64,000 bases of DNA from Fasciola hepatica (GCA_948099385.1 CANUEZ040000024.1:19852001-19916000); one strand, 5' to 3'; shown: positions 8,641 through 22,339, counted from the stretch's first letter. Made by a program: numbers and translations. Notes: generated by a model from the letters alone, not told the origin.

Positions 8641-10090
8641 AGATGGTCTAGTAAACAAGTTTGTCATATACGAAACATACAGATGATTGTAACATTTCCA
8701 GGTCAGATCTCAAGTTCCCTTATTTTGTGATAGTAAATTCTCTTACAGGAATTTAAATTCCACCACTTTATCCGATTTTGTTGACAATATTCAAGCCATG
8801 TTCCATCAGGAAAAGGGGGAGTATAATTACACATAGTATCCGAAATATTTTTCTTTTGCTCTAATCGTGTGCAAATCTCCGTTCATGATAGTTCAAAGTA
8901 TAGGGTTAACGAGGCGAAAGACGCATGGAGGTTACCAGTGAGTTCAATCAAGAACCAGGTGCTACTTAGCTAGTAATCAGAAGACCAAGGTCACGGGCCA
9001 AGGGAACTTTATTAAAAACTAAAGGGTAAAAGTCAAGAGTATGGAGCTAGGAACAAGAATGTGATATTGTATGGATTATTGTGTTATTATCCCATGCAGG
9101 GTACCACAGAATCAGAACACGGATACGGTACACTACGTACCTAAGTAATTCGTTTATTGCACACAAGTATGCACGAAATCGTAGTAAGTGAATGCCACAG
9201 AAACGGTAAAAGTCACCAGTATAGTCAGTCATGGATACCACCACTCACATCAGCGTGTAATGCTTTGGCGGCCATACCAGGAATAGTTTATTTCGAAGTG
9301 ATAAAACGAAGTTTACACTCGGGGTGGTAATAGAAATGATGATTACCGGAAATGAATGTAATACTACTACAATGGTATTCTTTGCTTCTTGATTTGCACA
9401 TTTACCCTTTTCGTGTAACTCTATTAGCCAGAAGACGAATTTATCGAAAACAGTTCTTCAACGAGAAGAATACAAATAGGGTCTCGGAACGTTTCGCCTC
9501 AAGCCTCGTACCTCAGAATTACTTCAAGAACTTCAAGCTTTTTCGCTACAATCATGTTTACAAATGCTTCAGACTCCCAGCCCCATGAACCGCTCATTAT
9601 CTGAACAAAATGTTCTCCCAAGATGGAGATACCTGTTAAAGTTTTACCCCAACACAAAAGGTGAAGTAGTATTTGGTATATCTTTACCTTCCCTAGTTCA
9701 AAAACTCTGGTTACATCCGTTCATACTTCGGATGGAATGGATCCGTTTTCCTGTGGTTAAAACATTCAGAAGTGCCATGCACCTTTTATCAATAGGAACA
9801 GTTTTGTCTTGTAGTTTGCAGTCACCCACAATTTCGCTTATCAGTGAGAAAAATAACAGAAAAAATTTTCGGCCCAAAGTGGTAGCAGTTCATGTAAACA
9901 AACAAGGATTTTCGTTCGCGAATTTCCGACAGATACAGGATTTTATGCTGAATATTGATGTAACTATAGGTCATCCTTGATTGAAGAAGGCTAACAAGAA
10001 TTGTTTCTGAACGCATTGTAAGTGATTATCATTTGCCTTCCCTTCTGGGTTTTAACCACTCAATGGATGATAAGTGGTAGTGGAGTTTTG
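8641..10090. other. Unrecognised intergenic sequence
   Basis: No gene recognised. It does not continue the gag remnant that ends at 3211, so the right flank of the LTR element is not its original partner. Two short plus-strand open frames (9352-9588, 9564-9980) lack recognisable motifs and are AT-rich. Confidence 0.4.
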
Positions 10091-10312
10091 ACAGTGTAGC
10101 CGATCGCAGCCCGTCTATCACTTGTTTGACTGTAGGTTTCGTGCACGCAGCAACCGCAAGCTCTACTTCCGACACACTTCCTCGGCACACGCCAGCGTGC
10201 GGTCTCTGTATTCAGGCCCTGTGAAAATACACGCGGTTGGCATTCCACGATCTTTTCTCGTTGACTTCCTCGACGAACGCGATCGTAGGAGCTGAGGGAA
10301 TGTGCCCTCCAA
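10091..10312 (-). repeat. Dispersed SINE-like repeat family C, copy 1
   Basis: One of four related ~200-220-bp copies in the window (others at 30640, 37515 and 42890). In family sense it reads GTCAACGAGAAAAGATCGTG, then CAGGGCCTGAATACAGAGACC, then a GC-rich hairpin (GCTTGCGGTTGCTGCGTGC) followed by ACGAAACCTACAGTC and a CAAGTGATAGAC block. It has no coding capacity. Confidence 0.75.
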
Positions 10313-10616
10313 TAATAATGACGCTACGATGTCATTGCCTTTACTGAACAGTAGGGTTGTTTAACTAAATAAACCGAGGCATGAAGAGTTAATTAGCGTA
10401 AGATACTTGTGGCAACCGATTCGGTTCCTTCTTACCAACATTTGACCATAAAGTCGAGTGTTTTAAGTCACTACATCGACATTGCAAAAACTGCAAATGA
10501 CCATATCATATAAGAAGCACCGTGGCGCCATTCGAACTGCTTGGAAACTCACAGTCCCTGAAATCTGTGTAAATCTACACCTTAGTAAAGGCAAATATGA
10601 CACCTGACTTTCAATC
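10313..10616. other. Unrecognised sequence
   Basis: No open frame or repeat recognised between the SINE-like copy and the AT microsatellite. Confidence 0.3.
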
Positions 10617-10628
10617 ATATATATATAC

Positions 10629-10692
<64 letters not shown>
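10617..10692. repeat. (AT)n microsatellite
   Basis: About 76 bp of alternating AT with two AC interruptions near 10628 and 10643. Confidence 0.95.
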
Positions 10693-10695
<3 letters not shown>

Positions 10696-13314
10696 CTCAG
10701 ATTAATTTGTCAAACCGGCAAGCATTACATCGTTACATACATTGCATTACATCAGCCGCACATCATAATTGTGATTACAGCCTTAAAACCACATTACCAA
10801 AGTTATCATAGTGCATGTGATAAACAGACGTAAACTATCCAGACGTGATGAACGCCAAAGAAAGCTACATTTATCCGATAAGACTTAAACAAAACAATCA
10901 CATTCTTGAAGAGTGGAAAACCTAGCCATGGTTACTAAAATCACTACCAGCATATTTAATCTGGAGCTCTATCACATGCTCTCCTGAATGCGGGTGGTGA
11001 CGAACAGAAAGGAGGCTGATGAATGTGAACTGGTAACCGATTACCATGGTGCGCAGACCATCAGACGTACTCAGGAAATGGTTTCTAAACAACGCAATAT
11101 CCAACTATGATAGATTGAATCGCTGACCGTGGTCCAAATTGCAGGAGCCATTGATGACCCTCGAATTGTGTTCCTATTTGGCCTGTAGTGTATCATACTA
11201 GTGAGCAGAATGCTGTTCAAAACGCACGATAATCCGGATTATAGCTTGCAGGTAGATGCAACGCTTTATTTCCAGAAAACAGAGGACGGAAAAACGATGT
11301 CACCAAAGAAGACAGCAGTGTCAACCACCATTGATGAGCTTTGCACAAGTCTTGCCGCCAGCTTTACTGACAGCTGTGTTTACGCTCTTAATACTGATCG
11401 CATTACATCTGTTTTTATCGATGGAGACGGCGCGATATAGTGCGTGTTTACTTAGAAACGGGTCGTCTGCCACCTAATATGAAGGCCCGAAAGATACTGC
11501 AATGCAACCACCTTGGCATGCCTTCAAACACACAGGCACACTGATAAGTTTCTAATCTAACCCAGGGAAGAGGCCACAACAACCGCACAGAAGACTCGAG
11601 TGTATTCGAATGAAAAGAAAAGAGCATTCGTCAATCGGTAAACCACAGAACAATGCGCACTGGAGTTCAGAGGTCAGCAGGATCATCTGTTTACCTTCTG
11701 TCTAGCTTCTTAATACACACAAAAGTGTATGAACACACGGAAACAGTCTTTGTTTAATTATACATTGACTGACCCCGAAGTCGGTCTTTCGTGGTACATG
11801 CTCCGCTCCTGTATACCATAAAACGTTAGCTACTGGGTTACAATTATGTTGAAAGGGTGAATAGGCGTGAAACACTTGCGTTGCACAAGGATGGAGGATA
11901 ACCAGCGTTAATTTTCTGTGTGAGTGACTGTAAATTAATGTATAGGCACAGTAAATCTCACTTTGAGGTGCTTCTAAGGACCAGATCGGATATGTTTGGT
12001 TGGAAACTACTGCGTGAAAGTTGACTTTTAATACTTGATGCAACTGTTCAGATTTACAAGGCTAAACCAGCTGCGCCTCCCTCGATACGACTCATCATCT
12101 CAGCTTCCTAGAGCCGAACATACAAATTACACAAGGGTTACTGTAATCAGCAGGAACACTTCACTTTATTAAAGCAAAAATTTCCGATATATATGAATAT
12201 CTTCATCTTGCAAAAGTAGTCCATCGTAAATTTCGATCAACGCGGGCAGTGACGTTGTTGCCGTCGAGAAGACCGGTGATGGTCGGTGCTATATCGTGTG
12301 GTCTGTGAGTTCAGTAAATCTTTCAAAGCTAGCGAGGATAGCTTGTTGGGTGTCCCACTCCAAACCGAATTCCAGTCGGAGGATCGATGAAAATACACCG
12401 ATGGTGATTCCTACCAAAGGTGAAACAACTGCACAGTGTTTGCATGATTTTCATTGGTCAGCTGAATGTTGATACTACACAATGAGTCATATTCATACAT
12501 AAACTAGCATTACACCCTGAATCGGGAGGATCGGAAAAATGCAGTTAACTGCGATTTCGCACTTTATGCAGCTGAACCACTTCTCAAAGTGACTGGCCGG
12601 CCTAATACTGAGTCAGCTATTGAACCGGGGGCCGATTAATTCATGAATGGCAGATCAAAATTTTTTCACGCAACTCGGTGTACAGCAAAGAATCTAGGGT
12701 ATTTCATACAGGCTGGTCATCACCTGACTGCATTGTGAAAGAAGCAAGTGGATCTTAGAAAACGACGTCTAACTGTGAAGTAAGCCCGGATTTCTGGTTA
12801 TGATGCTCTTTGATTTTCAAAAGAATCTAAGGTGAAAAAGCTTTTAAATCATTCGAGGATGTCTACTTCTCATGATATCTTACAGAGGAACCACAAGGCG
12901 AATGCACGATTCTTTTTGGCTATCTGGTCATCAGGGGCTCATTCAATGCATCGAAGATGATCTTTAAAGGTGGGTATTTTTAGCAGATCCATCATTTAGG
13001 GCGAAAAGGATTTCGCGGCGCTGCGATCAAATTTCTGCGAAGCTAACTACTGTGTCTGAAGATGAAAACTCGGAAATTCTCCTATCCAAGCAGCCACCTA
13101 GCAACAACCAATTCACTCTGAACACGGTGGTCTCTCCAAACACATCATGATAGGGATAATTCCAGGTGTAAAATGAGGTGGTTGAAAGCGTCGTAAAATA
13201 ACAGCCTACAAAACTGCCGCCGTTCTACGAGGGACATGTAGCGACCTGAAGACGACTGAATTTGGATGCGTAAATTCGTGACCAAAAATTACCACGGACA
13301 AACTTAACTAACCA
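10693..13314. other. Unrecognised sequence
   Basis: No gene recognised. The best open frames are 11201-11440 (+, 79 codons) and 12043-11702 (-, 113 codons), neither with a known motif. A minus-strand stretch near 12390-12180 reads protein-like (EFGLEWDTQQAILASFERF) but is cut by a TAG and matches nothing I know. It could be a decayed element ORF. Confidence 0.3.
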
Positions 13315-13620
13315 CTACTAAGCTCTAAGCAGTTTGTGTGCTGCTCCGTACCACAGGGTTGTGTGTTGTTTTTCTGTTTGCTGTCAGGGCAGTTGGTTTC
13401 CGCCAATCGATAAACACACTTTTGACTGCTCTGATTGCGGACGGTTGAACGTTTAGCTCTTTTAGCTAGTATCATGTCCGGTGTCGCTCCCAAACGCAAA
13501 CGTGAATGACATTGTTTCAACACAAAACGCTCTTCACCTATTCCATTGAATTTTACGGTCCTTCGGCAGTCGTTGGAACTTTTGGCTTGTGGCCGGTTCT
13601 ATAAGCCATTTTCGGAATCT
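13315..13620 (+). repeat. Dispersed repeat family D, copy 1
   Basis: About 300 bp, roughly 80% identical by eye to 44572-44870. Shared blocks include GGTTTCCGCCAA, CTCTGATTGCGGACGGTTGA (CTG/TTG variants), TGTCCGGTGTCGCTCCCAAA and GAACTTTTGGCTTGT. Non-coding. Class unknown: an LTR fragment, a non-autonomous element or a SINE are all possible. Confidence 0.7.
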
Positions 13621-15089
13621 AGTTGTTATCCGTTATCCGAAGTACTAAATATCTTGCTAGCATTTTGAATGCGGATTTGAATTGGACAATAAAGACAGCT
13701 GATTTCATTCAATACGGCAAACACTCCCTTGTCACGTTAACAGTGATCCTGTATCGAAGCAACGAATCAAAGTGGTCATAAAGTGGCACAGTGTATTGTG
13801 CCCGGTTCAAACAGTCAAGTTTACTACGCGGACAATCGATCGACATCGCTTTCGTGCAAGAACACGCCTGTTTATATCTAACCATGCTTCAGCTAGGGCA
13901 GTGTCGAATGACCGATCCTGCGACCTATCGACCGATCTCACTCGGCCTGCCCTCACTTACAAACTTGCTGATTACCTACGTATCTGGTTGCCTGCAGCTT
14001 GCTCGCCGGCTACGACCGGATTTTGTGTCTACGTTCGTAAAAATAAATGGAGTACAAACATAGCGTTTTCTGTTAAAGATTATGAACGAATCTCAACACA
14101 ATGCAAATTCATTTTTGAAGTCAACAAATAACAAAATCATAATACTGCTGCTCTAGATGTGTCCAGTTCGTCAGCCAGGTCAAAAATTCTTTTTCAGCAT
14201 AACCGGAAATCCAGCATTCTTTCGACGGATTGGAAGTCCTATTGATGCAAATCGAACCGAACAAAGCCATTTCACTACCTGAAAGGACGCCGAAACACAA
14301 TGCACTTCGCCAGTCCCAGTTCCAGCTCCCTACCCCACCCCGTAAGTATCTAGTCATTCGAACTAAGATGAGAAGTAGCCAATCCAAGAAAGACCTCGAA
14401 CCCAAAGCTTACTGCTTCGTATGAAAGAAAACAAATACGCATTCTTTAAGCTGCCTCACTTTTACGGATAACGTCCCCCTGGTGGTCTGCAAGACGTTTA
14501 TAAACCGGATTATCGAAAACCCATGATGCGTGAGAATGGATCGACGCTAGAGTGACGAAATCAGATTGCATGACAGATAGATCAAGGTCAGTCGTCGGAA
14601 CTTATACTGTGCGTGACAAATCGAAAAACTGCTGAAATGCCATCACAGTTGGATGAACACGAGCAGTATGCGTCCTGGGTTTCGATCAGTAGGTGAGACC
14701 AACGATTATCAGAACAAAAGTAAAGTGAACAAATTTGTGTGAAGCGATTCATTGATAAAGTTTGATTTTCACACTCTACTGCTCGCTGGAATACCATCAA
14801 AATGAATGGCGATTCGTTAAAATGATTAAGATTGGTCTACACTGTGTAAGTGCAACGGTGCTTGTTTGAGGGTTAAAAGACCCTTCTGGGCATTGATTAT
14901 CGTATCAAGTTTTTTGTAATGCGACTTATTTCGAAACCTGTGTTTAACTCTATGGTATGTCTGTACCTCATGTTGCCGTACAGTCAGATTTCGTTCTGGA
15001 TATATGGATGGTCAGAATACGATGGCCAAGGTATCCTAAGTGTATGATTACTTGCAGATGGGCTGTCCTGGCTTCTACTTTTTTGCACA
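13621..15089. other. Unrecognised sequence
   Basis: Overlapping open frames at 13772-14131 and 13791-14063 (+) have no recognisable motif. Nothing else supported. Confidence 0.3.
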
Positions 15090-16125
15090 TCAAAAGTGTT
15101 TTTCTCTTCCCCCGGCGAAAGATTTCGGCAAATAGATGCAGTGGCTAGCACCTATTCCGGCTGATATTTGCGTTCGTCATCTGGATCATAAATTGCAACC
15201 GGACACTTCAAGACTTGATCTCTACTGCCTTTATGCTGACGACACATTCATCTTCAGTGAAAACAACCGCGAGGCAGATAGGTTGTTTGATCACTTCAGT
15301 AGTATCCACCCAAACATCAAGCTGACTTGTCGCTGGGTAGAAACCTAACACGTGCTTTATGGAGACAGATATGTCTCGCCGACCAGAGGGATTGATTAGA
15401 GTATCGGTCTACCGAAAAAACGTGTTCTAAACCATAAATATACTTCACGAGCTTTATGCCTACGAACTAAAAATCAGTCTCATTGGAACACTGTTTCACG
15501 GCACGTAAGTGTTCATAGAAAACCTTTTGACTGATTACCGTGAAATACTTACCACAAGGCTACGGAGCAGTGGGTGTCCTTCGCGGTTTATTCTGAAACA
15601 GTCCACAGAAAAATGATCTATTCTGAAGTCCCAAAGTGCTAAGAAGTTGTAAGTTTCTTTACAACTATCATTTCAACGTAACGACATCAGTCAACTAGAT
15701 GGAATGCGCTTGAATTCACTTGTCACACGCACTCATGGGGCAGCCGATCCAGTCATCGTCCTTACAACCACACGGATATTAACGCCATCAGAGAAAGAGC
15801 CGCTGCCTTTCTGTACCGAATCAACTTGCGTCTATCAGTTCACATGCAGATAACTAGCCATCTTCGGGGGCAAAACAAAGTGAAAATTGCGTCACCGATT
15901 AAACGAACATATTCCGGCGTGGCTTCAGAAGACGATTAGAGGCTATCAACGAAAGCTAAACCGGATCATCCATTGCGCAATACCTAACTTAGAAAATCCT
16001 TGTATCCGTCCCGGCAGATCGTTTAAGGTCATATACAACAGAACAAGCACGAAATTGTTCGACTTGGCCGAGCCTCTAGTCATTCTGATTTATGAATCCG
16101 AGCGGTGTAAACAGTGTTAATGGCT
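15090..16125 (+). pseudogene. Penelope-like element (PLE) remnant A: RT and GIY-YIG
   Basis: Decayed PLE that encoded a reverse transcriptase with a C-terminal GIY-YIG endonuclease. From about 15090 the frames read a degraded palm region (PIPADICVRHLDHKLQP), then LYCLYADDTFIFSENN with the catalytic YADD at 15232-15243, then DHFSSIHPNIKLTC. Frames are then lost until the endonuclease part (RLNEHIPAWLQ, 15890 on) and the PLE C-terminal FKVIYNRTSTKLFDLAEPL. The GIY-YIG core itself is not readable. Several indels; inactive. Confidence 0.75.
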
Positions 16126-16129
16126 TACC

Positions 16130-19100
16130 AGTTTCCCGTCACCATGGTGACCAAACCCATTTGCTCAAATCACGTCATTCAGTTCAATTTTGTCTCAGTT
16201 TTATTGGTTAATTGACTAACCATGTGCCAATCACATTGGTTGCAGTATGCACATGTACGGAAGCAGCAAAATAATCCAAGATACATTGCACAGACCTATG
16301 TTTCCGACTTCTTTATTCTAATTTGTGATGTGAAATTATTATATGAATGAGTAGTATTGTGTTGTATGTGGATAACATAGCAAAACTTCCCCTGAAGCAC
16401 ACGACCGGTTTTGCAGTTGTTGCCATCTGCCAGGTATGCGTACCCGGTACTCTTTTGCCCACTCTACAGTTAGTTTACAGCTACAAACTCATTTGAGTCG
16501 TATGAAGAGGGCATGGATGAAGAGTCCATTTTTAGAGCCACACGTTGATTCTTCCAAAATGAATTCGTCGGTTAACTTGGCTAACCTTCCAAACGAGGAC
16601 TCATGTCCAAAGTATGGATTTTCGAAATGAGTAGTATCGTGTCGAAGTTATTATCTCGTAAATAAATAATCAACAATCTAGATTAATATCTGCAAGGTGA
16701 TAATCAGAAACTTGTATCTCTGGCAAAATTAGATGTCCTATTTGAAAAGCTTCCAATTCAGTCACTCTGATAAGGTGATTCCAGGATCTACTGGGAATGT
16801 TTACCGTTAGATGGAGCGTGTGAACTCAAGTTAAATTTAAACAAAAATCAATTCTTGATAAAAAACAAATGTCCTTTCATAAGAAGTCGGGACAAAGAAG
16901 GAAAGAGCTAATTGAATTTCTGGCATATCCACAAGGTACAGACGCCAGGAATGGATGCATAAGTAATGATAGCAAATCAGCTCCAGCCAATAAACACAGG
17001 GCCTTCAACTGTGCTCTGAGGAACGCATAGGATTTTTGGCAAATGAAGCAGATAGCTGTGGAGACACATGCCATATTTTGCGAATGGCTCAGACTCAACT
17101 AGAGTCGACAAAATGTGGAATCAGACTTGTTAAACCAGTGCTGTGCAACAACAGACAGCCAGCCACTGCTAAACACTCTCATCTCTCAGTGAAAATTTGA
17201 TATTTGGTAAATCTACATATGTCGAAATTTTATCACAGTGCTAGTAACCTTCTTATTTCTCCCGTTTTGTTTTTCGAGTTTGGTTCTAAAAATGATAGGT
17301 TGTTTAACAACTCTTTCGCGATGGAGGTCTATTTCTGATCTAAGTAGTGTCTTAATGCTTCTGGATGAAACAAGCAAATTTCTCCAAAATTTGTTCACCA
17401 AGCGACTGCAACGTTTTATCTAAAATGAGGGGAAGCTTCTGAAAATGAACAGAGGCGAACCGATGTCAATAACTCCGCCTTTGAGCTACCCCGGTGGACG
17501 GAAATATGCCGATTGTGAATGGAAAATGTCCGCGAGTTTAATTCGAGTCCCAGATTGAATTGGTAATACGACAAATATTTCTGCACTTGTGAAGTTAGCA
17601 CATCCAACCACTTCGCGTGAAGTTCTTTAGTCAGATCCAACTCCATTTTCACCTTTGAAGACTATTGTGCAAAGAAAGACGTTCTCCTCGTTGATGTTGA
17701 CTAACCCATTCGAGGGTGATCAGTGGTTTGAACTTCACTGGGACGTGTCCTTTTTGGCACACTGAACAGGTGGGCTTGTACTATGTAAAGACCTGTGGTC
17801 TTCAGTGGAGAAGAGGGGGGCTGTACTTGTTCGATTTGAAACGGCAAAAACAGAGAGGAATTCACGAGTCCAGATCTCAATAAGAGTCTCAACGGGTTCC
17901 CATACTTACGTCAACTGAATTCCAATATGTCTGCCTACAGTCTGACCGCTACAGAAAACCGAAGTCCAATTATCCCTGTAATTCAATAATGTAACTGAAA
18001 AGCGCGAACAAAATAGCAGGAGTCGAAACCGGTCAGTAAAGGAGTTAGACACGTAAGATATTTTATGAGGACAAATAATGAAACTGATTACTGTCTTCCC
18101 GATTTCGCTTACGTTGGCGAGTGCAGACGTTGAAGATGGAATTGTGAACAAACGCGTGGATGTGGCATAACTCTGGGCTCCTGCTGCGTATGGTGGGACG
18201 AATCCGGAAAATAAGTCACGGGATCTTTTAAAGGTAAAACCAATAATCAGCATGTAACGCAGTACTTTAGGCGAAGATTTCCCCTGTTTTTGCAATTGGA
18301 GAAGAACTACTAATCGAACTGGTGCACGACAAAACTTCAACAACAAAAATAACAGCAATTTTAACTACCGTTTATCACAAAAATTGCTTTCTGAAAACTC
18401 ATCCTTCACTTACGATGTATTACTGCGCCACGGTAGGCTATAGACCGATTATTAAATTTTGATATAACTGTGTAAAACGTCTTGAGCTTCGGATCAATGA
18501 GTTTCCTTTCTTTTTGTGGGTCTTCAGACTGGACAAGTGCCATCCCTATCGGAAGATCATCGTTCCAACATATCCCAATCATGGTAACAAAGCTCAACGC
18601 AGCTCCACATTAATCCAAAGGATTATCGTTAGATAAGCATATTCCCACCAGTTAGATTCCCACTCAAGGCTATTTTTGTAAGCAGAATGAAAGAACAACA
18701 CAATATTTTCAATTTCTGTGAATACGTGTGACTAGAAGACCGAATTCCAATTTCAGTCCACGTCTATGATAAATAAATGAAAGGGTCCTTCGAGATAATT
18801 GATTGCTACCTCCGAACAAACAGAACAACTATACAGAAGGAATTCTCTTGTGTAGCAGATGTGAGCATATGTGATAACGTCTACCATTCCGACTCGGAAA
18901 GTCGATTTTATTCCAAAGAGAAATCAACAACGATACTGCAGCTTATTCAAGAAGTTTACAGTTTAGATAAACAAACAGCACTACCTGGACTAAGATGGCC
19001 CTGCTTAGTGGGATAGTGATTCTGAATTTAAACTGGAATGATGGTGTAAGGAAATGGTAATTTCACATCCTAGAAACTCTCTTACTAAATGACATAGTAA

Positions 19101-19428
19101 CAAAACAAAAGTTTGCAAGAGGTACAATGTACGGTGTCGTCATGTTTGGCATACAATACAGAAAGCTGGACGGAAAATAGATCCACAGCAACCCATACAG
19201 AAACCAATCAAGTACTCTCACTTCCGACAAAAGTTGTATATTCAGAAAGCAGCAGTTTGCCGAATGTTCGTAAAATCCTAGGAGCCCATTCCCAATCCTA
19301 ATTCATTGGAAAAGTAGCAGCCACAACGGTAGCTGTCTGTAAAGTGTTCCCAGTTTCTCTCAAACCAAATTCACTGAACCACTATGGTAATGGGTCACTA
19401 AAAAGTAGCGACCGATTAGAGAAGGTTG

Positions 19429-19430
<2 letters not shown>
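16130..19430. other. Unrecognised AT-rich sequence
   Basis: No gene recognised. Minus-strand frames at 18358-17906 (150 codons) and 18597-18406 (63 codons; LIDPKLKTFYTVISKFNN) are open but match no family I can name. They may be decayed repeats or exons. Confidence 0.3.

Positions 19431-19471
<41 letters not shown>
19431..19471. repeat. (CA)n microsatellite
   Basis: Perfect CA run of about 41 bp. Confidence 0.95.
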
Positions 19472-19473
<2 letters not shown>

Positions 19474-20445
19474 TTGGTAAAAACATGTCATTCACTGGAT
19501 TAAACAATTCAGATGTCACTCACTTGTGCGTATAGGTTAGATAAAGGGCATAGGGAAGTGGGCATCAGTGACGAACAACAGCTGCAATCAGTGTCAAAGT
19601 TCAGTTTAGCTGTCGCCTAAAGGTCTGAGGAGCAGACGGGCCTTGATTGAAATCTGATTGACTGAGCGAGTGCGTCTGTGTTCGTGCGCTTGCGTGCACA
19701 ACCTATTGTCATTAACGAAATGCGCAGCGGAGTTAGTTATTGATCGCGATGGGGCAACGAAAATCATCGGTCCGCAACTGCAGCCATGCTAAGCAAGATT
19801 CAGAGAATTTAGCTGGCCTGTCTCTCTATCCAGAATGATTTTTGATCGGCAATTTGTTAAAATTTCGTTTACTCTTCCCAATCGTCTCGAAAACAGTCCG
19901 AACTTTTTGTAATTAATGCTTTGGCTAGCAATGTATGGACATAGAGCATCATCTTTATTTGAAACTTTTAAGGATTCAATCCGTCAGACTAGTTAGAACT
20001 CCCTTTATACTGGGAAACATTGTATTGCATTGTATGAATTTTGTAAGTTCATGTGTTTTATTTCAGTCAAAGAATTCGCTCAAAAAATTATTCAATTCAG
20101 ATCTCATCTTATACACAGAATAGAATCAAAAGAACCGAATTTTATGCACCGAAATTAGTGCATGGTGAGTGGGTACACCACTTTTTTCGAACCGTGTGAC
20201 TGGTGTCACTGGCTTCATAAAAGCAGTTCAAAAAATTTCGTAGTAACACCAAGCATTTGAGGTTGTTTTCCTCAGGATATTATGAATAGTAAACGGAATT
20301 TTAACGAATTACCAACTAAAAATCATCCTCGATATAGAGGCAAGTGAACTGAGTTTTACAATAGTCCAACTCGGCGAAACAGTTGTTTTTCAGTAATTAT
20401 TTCTGGAGCCATTTACAGATTACATAGTAGACGTCAGACTAAAGA
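19472..20445. other. Unrecognised AT-rich sequence
   Basis: No gene or repeat recognised. Short open frames only. Confidence 0.3.
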
Positions 20446-21640
20446 TCATGAACACAGATGGACAGTCAAATTATCTTTGTCGTGTGATTGGTTTATCCAG
20501 CTGACGCTCTCTAGGTAACTGGACGATGGATTCATGCGGCCTTGGTCAATCTTAGGCCAGGGGAGTTGGAGTACCCGGACCAAACGCTTTTGGGCGCACA
20601 GTTCAGGGGCCAACTTCCTTATTCCAATTGCCTCAGCCATCGACAGAGTGCATAACTGAACACTTTTGCATTTGTTTGGGGGGACACGATAAAAAAATTT
20701 TCAAGCAGCGTCCGGATTCACCTGATGTCCACTGTCAACCAAATGCTCTAAGATTGACTCAGCAAGAGCGGATGATGCTCTTTAATCCGAGTTCAAAGCT
20801 GTGGTGCTGTTCGACCTATATAAGATGCGTCACAAACACATCTGAAGGAGTATACAATCAATTATGAGGTCAACATGAACAGTCTATCCTTGTTCTGAAT
20901 CTGGATCAGAGCAGCACCTCGAAAAGCACAATGTAAGGTCCAACAATGAATGTGTTTTGAATTTCTCTCCTCTCTCGACGTTTTAAGATTTCACTGACAA
21001 TATCATCTTTGAATGGGGAGCAAGTATAAAGATCATTCTTTCTTACGGATTCCATGGGGATTTTCAGGAAGCTTTCGATAAGATTTCTTTCGATAAACGA
21101 ATTCGGATACCTGTTCTCACATGGGATGCTTATTAGTAGCATCAGTTCATCCTCTAAAGTCACAGCAGAACCAATTTTCCTCGGTCTGAAGGCCAAACTT
21201 CCTACTGAATTTCTCTTCTGTCGCATACCAGCAAAAACGCTGAAATGGGAATACTGGTCCCTCCACGTCTTCTCTCGGTGCACATTTCGCAGGATTCGAC
21301 CATCCTCCATTCTCGTAAGAGTCACATCGAGAAATGGTAGTTGGTTTTTCACTTCGCATTCAGTTGTAAAGCGTACCTCTTCGTTTGCATCATCAAATAA
21401 TGTTTACACAGAATCTAGGTCACAGTTACCATCAGTCACATAAAATATGTCATCCTGCTAACGACAGTAATGTTCAAAGCTGACATTCGTAGACTTCAGA
21501 TTGGTTCGTTCCAACTTTACGAGGAATGCGTCAGCAAGAAGCTAACCTAGCAATGATTCCATAGGCACACTCTCTCAGTGTATCCACAAAGATCCGTGAA
21601 ATAGGAACTGAAAATAGAAGCAAAATAAAGCCCAGCTGAA
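20446..21640 (-). pseudogene. PLE remnant B: RT C-terminal half and tail
   Basis: Minus-strand PLE sequence. Frames near 21600-21420 read a degraded palm with DDIFYVTDGNCDLDS. The 148-codon frame 21352-20906 begins KNQLPFLDVTLTRMEDGRIL, the conserved PLE motif after the palm (LPFLDV), and continues with RNSVGSLAFRPRKIGSAVTL and LIESFLKIPMESVRKND. Positions 20640-20446 read a typical PLE C-terminal end (AEAIGIRKLAPELCAQKRLV, then LQLPWPK), equivalent to the end of the better preserved copy at 45623-46174. The GIY-YIG section between about 20900 and 20650 is badly decayed. Confidence 0.82.
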
Positions 21641-22040
21641 GCACTCATTCTCCACTGCCCCCGCTGGCTCAGACATGTTTTTGCTCGAGCCCACTCATGA
21701 GCTACTCTTCCTTGTCCCACGTACATTCCCGGAACACGACTGGGAAAAGCTACGCGCGGTATTAGTACATGTGTTTAGACCAACCTTAAAAACACGCATA
21801 CCTGATGAGCGGCAACAACCGCGAAACCAGTCATGTGCTCCCGGGTAAATTATGTCCACAAGTTTACATACTACTTACTATCAATATGAGCGCTTGCACA
21901 TGCAGCCTCGTTGTTCGTTGGGTTAGCGGTGACCCAGACAGGAATAACTATGAGAAATCACAGATGTGATTCATTTGTGGACTCTTCAATGAAGAGTATC
22001 CATTCACACTCCAGACGGTTCAAATTAGATCCTAGTGAAC

Positions 22041-22042
<2 letters not shown>
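21641..22042. other. Unrecognised sequence
   Basis: No coding capacity recognised. Lies upstream of the PLE remnant B in its own direction, before the AT tract. Confidence 0.3.

Positions 22043-22107
<65 letters not shown>
22043..22107. repeat. (AT)n microsatellite
   Basis: About 65 bp of perfect AT alternation. Confidence 0.95.
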
Positions 22108-22109
<2 letters not shown>

Positions 22110-22339
22110 CTCAGAGGAAAACAAATTTTCAATTGTGGTCCTGGTTGCGGTGTCATGTGAGACAGTGTACTCTGATAATAGCCATACCGGTTGCATGTGG
22201 TTTTTGATTTTCTTACGTTATCTTGCGTCGATGTCCAGGGTAGACAACAGACGTTTCCGAATCATTGTCAGCATTTGATAGCCGCAATGTTTTAGGAACA
22301 ATGAGGTTCGACCTCGTGTTGATGGCAGAAATATAACCA

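Noticed and set aside
10597..10833. Open frames made of repeated Ile-Tyr codons
   Set aside because: They are translations of (AT)n microsatellites; the same applies at 22043, 25223, 45344 and 46272.
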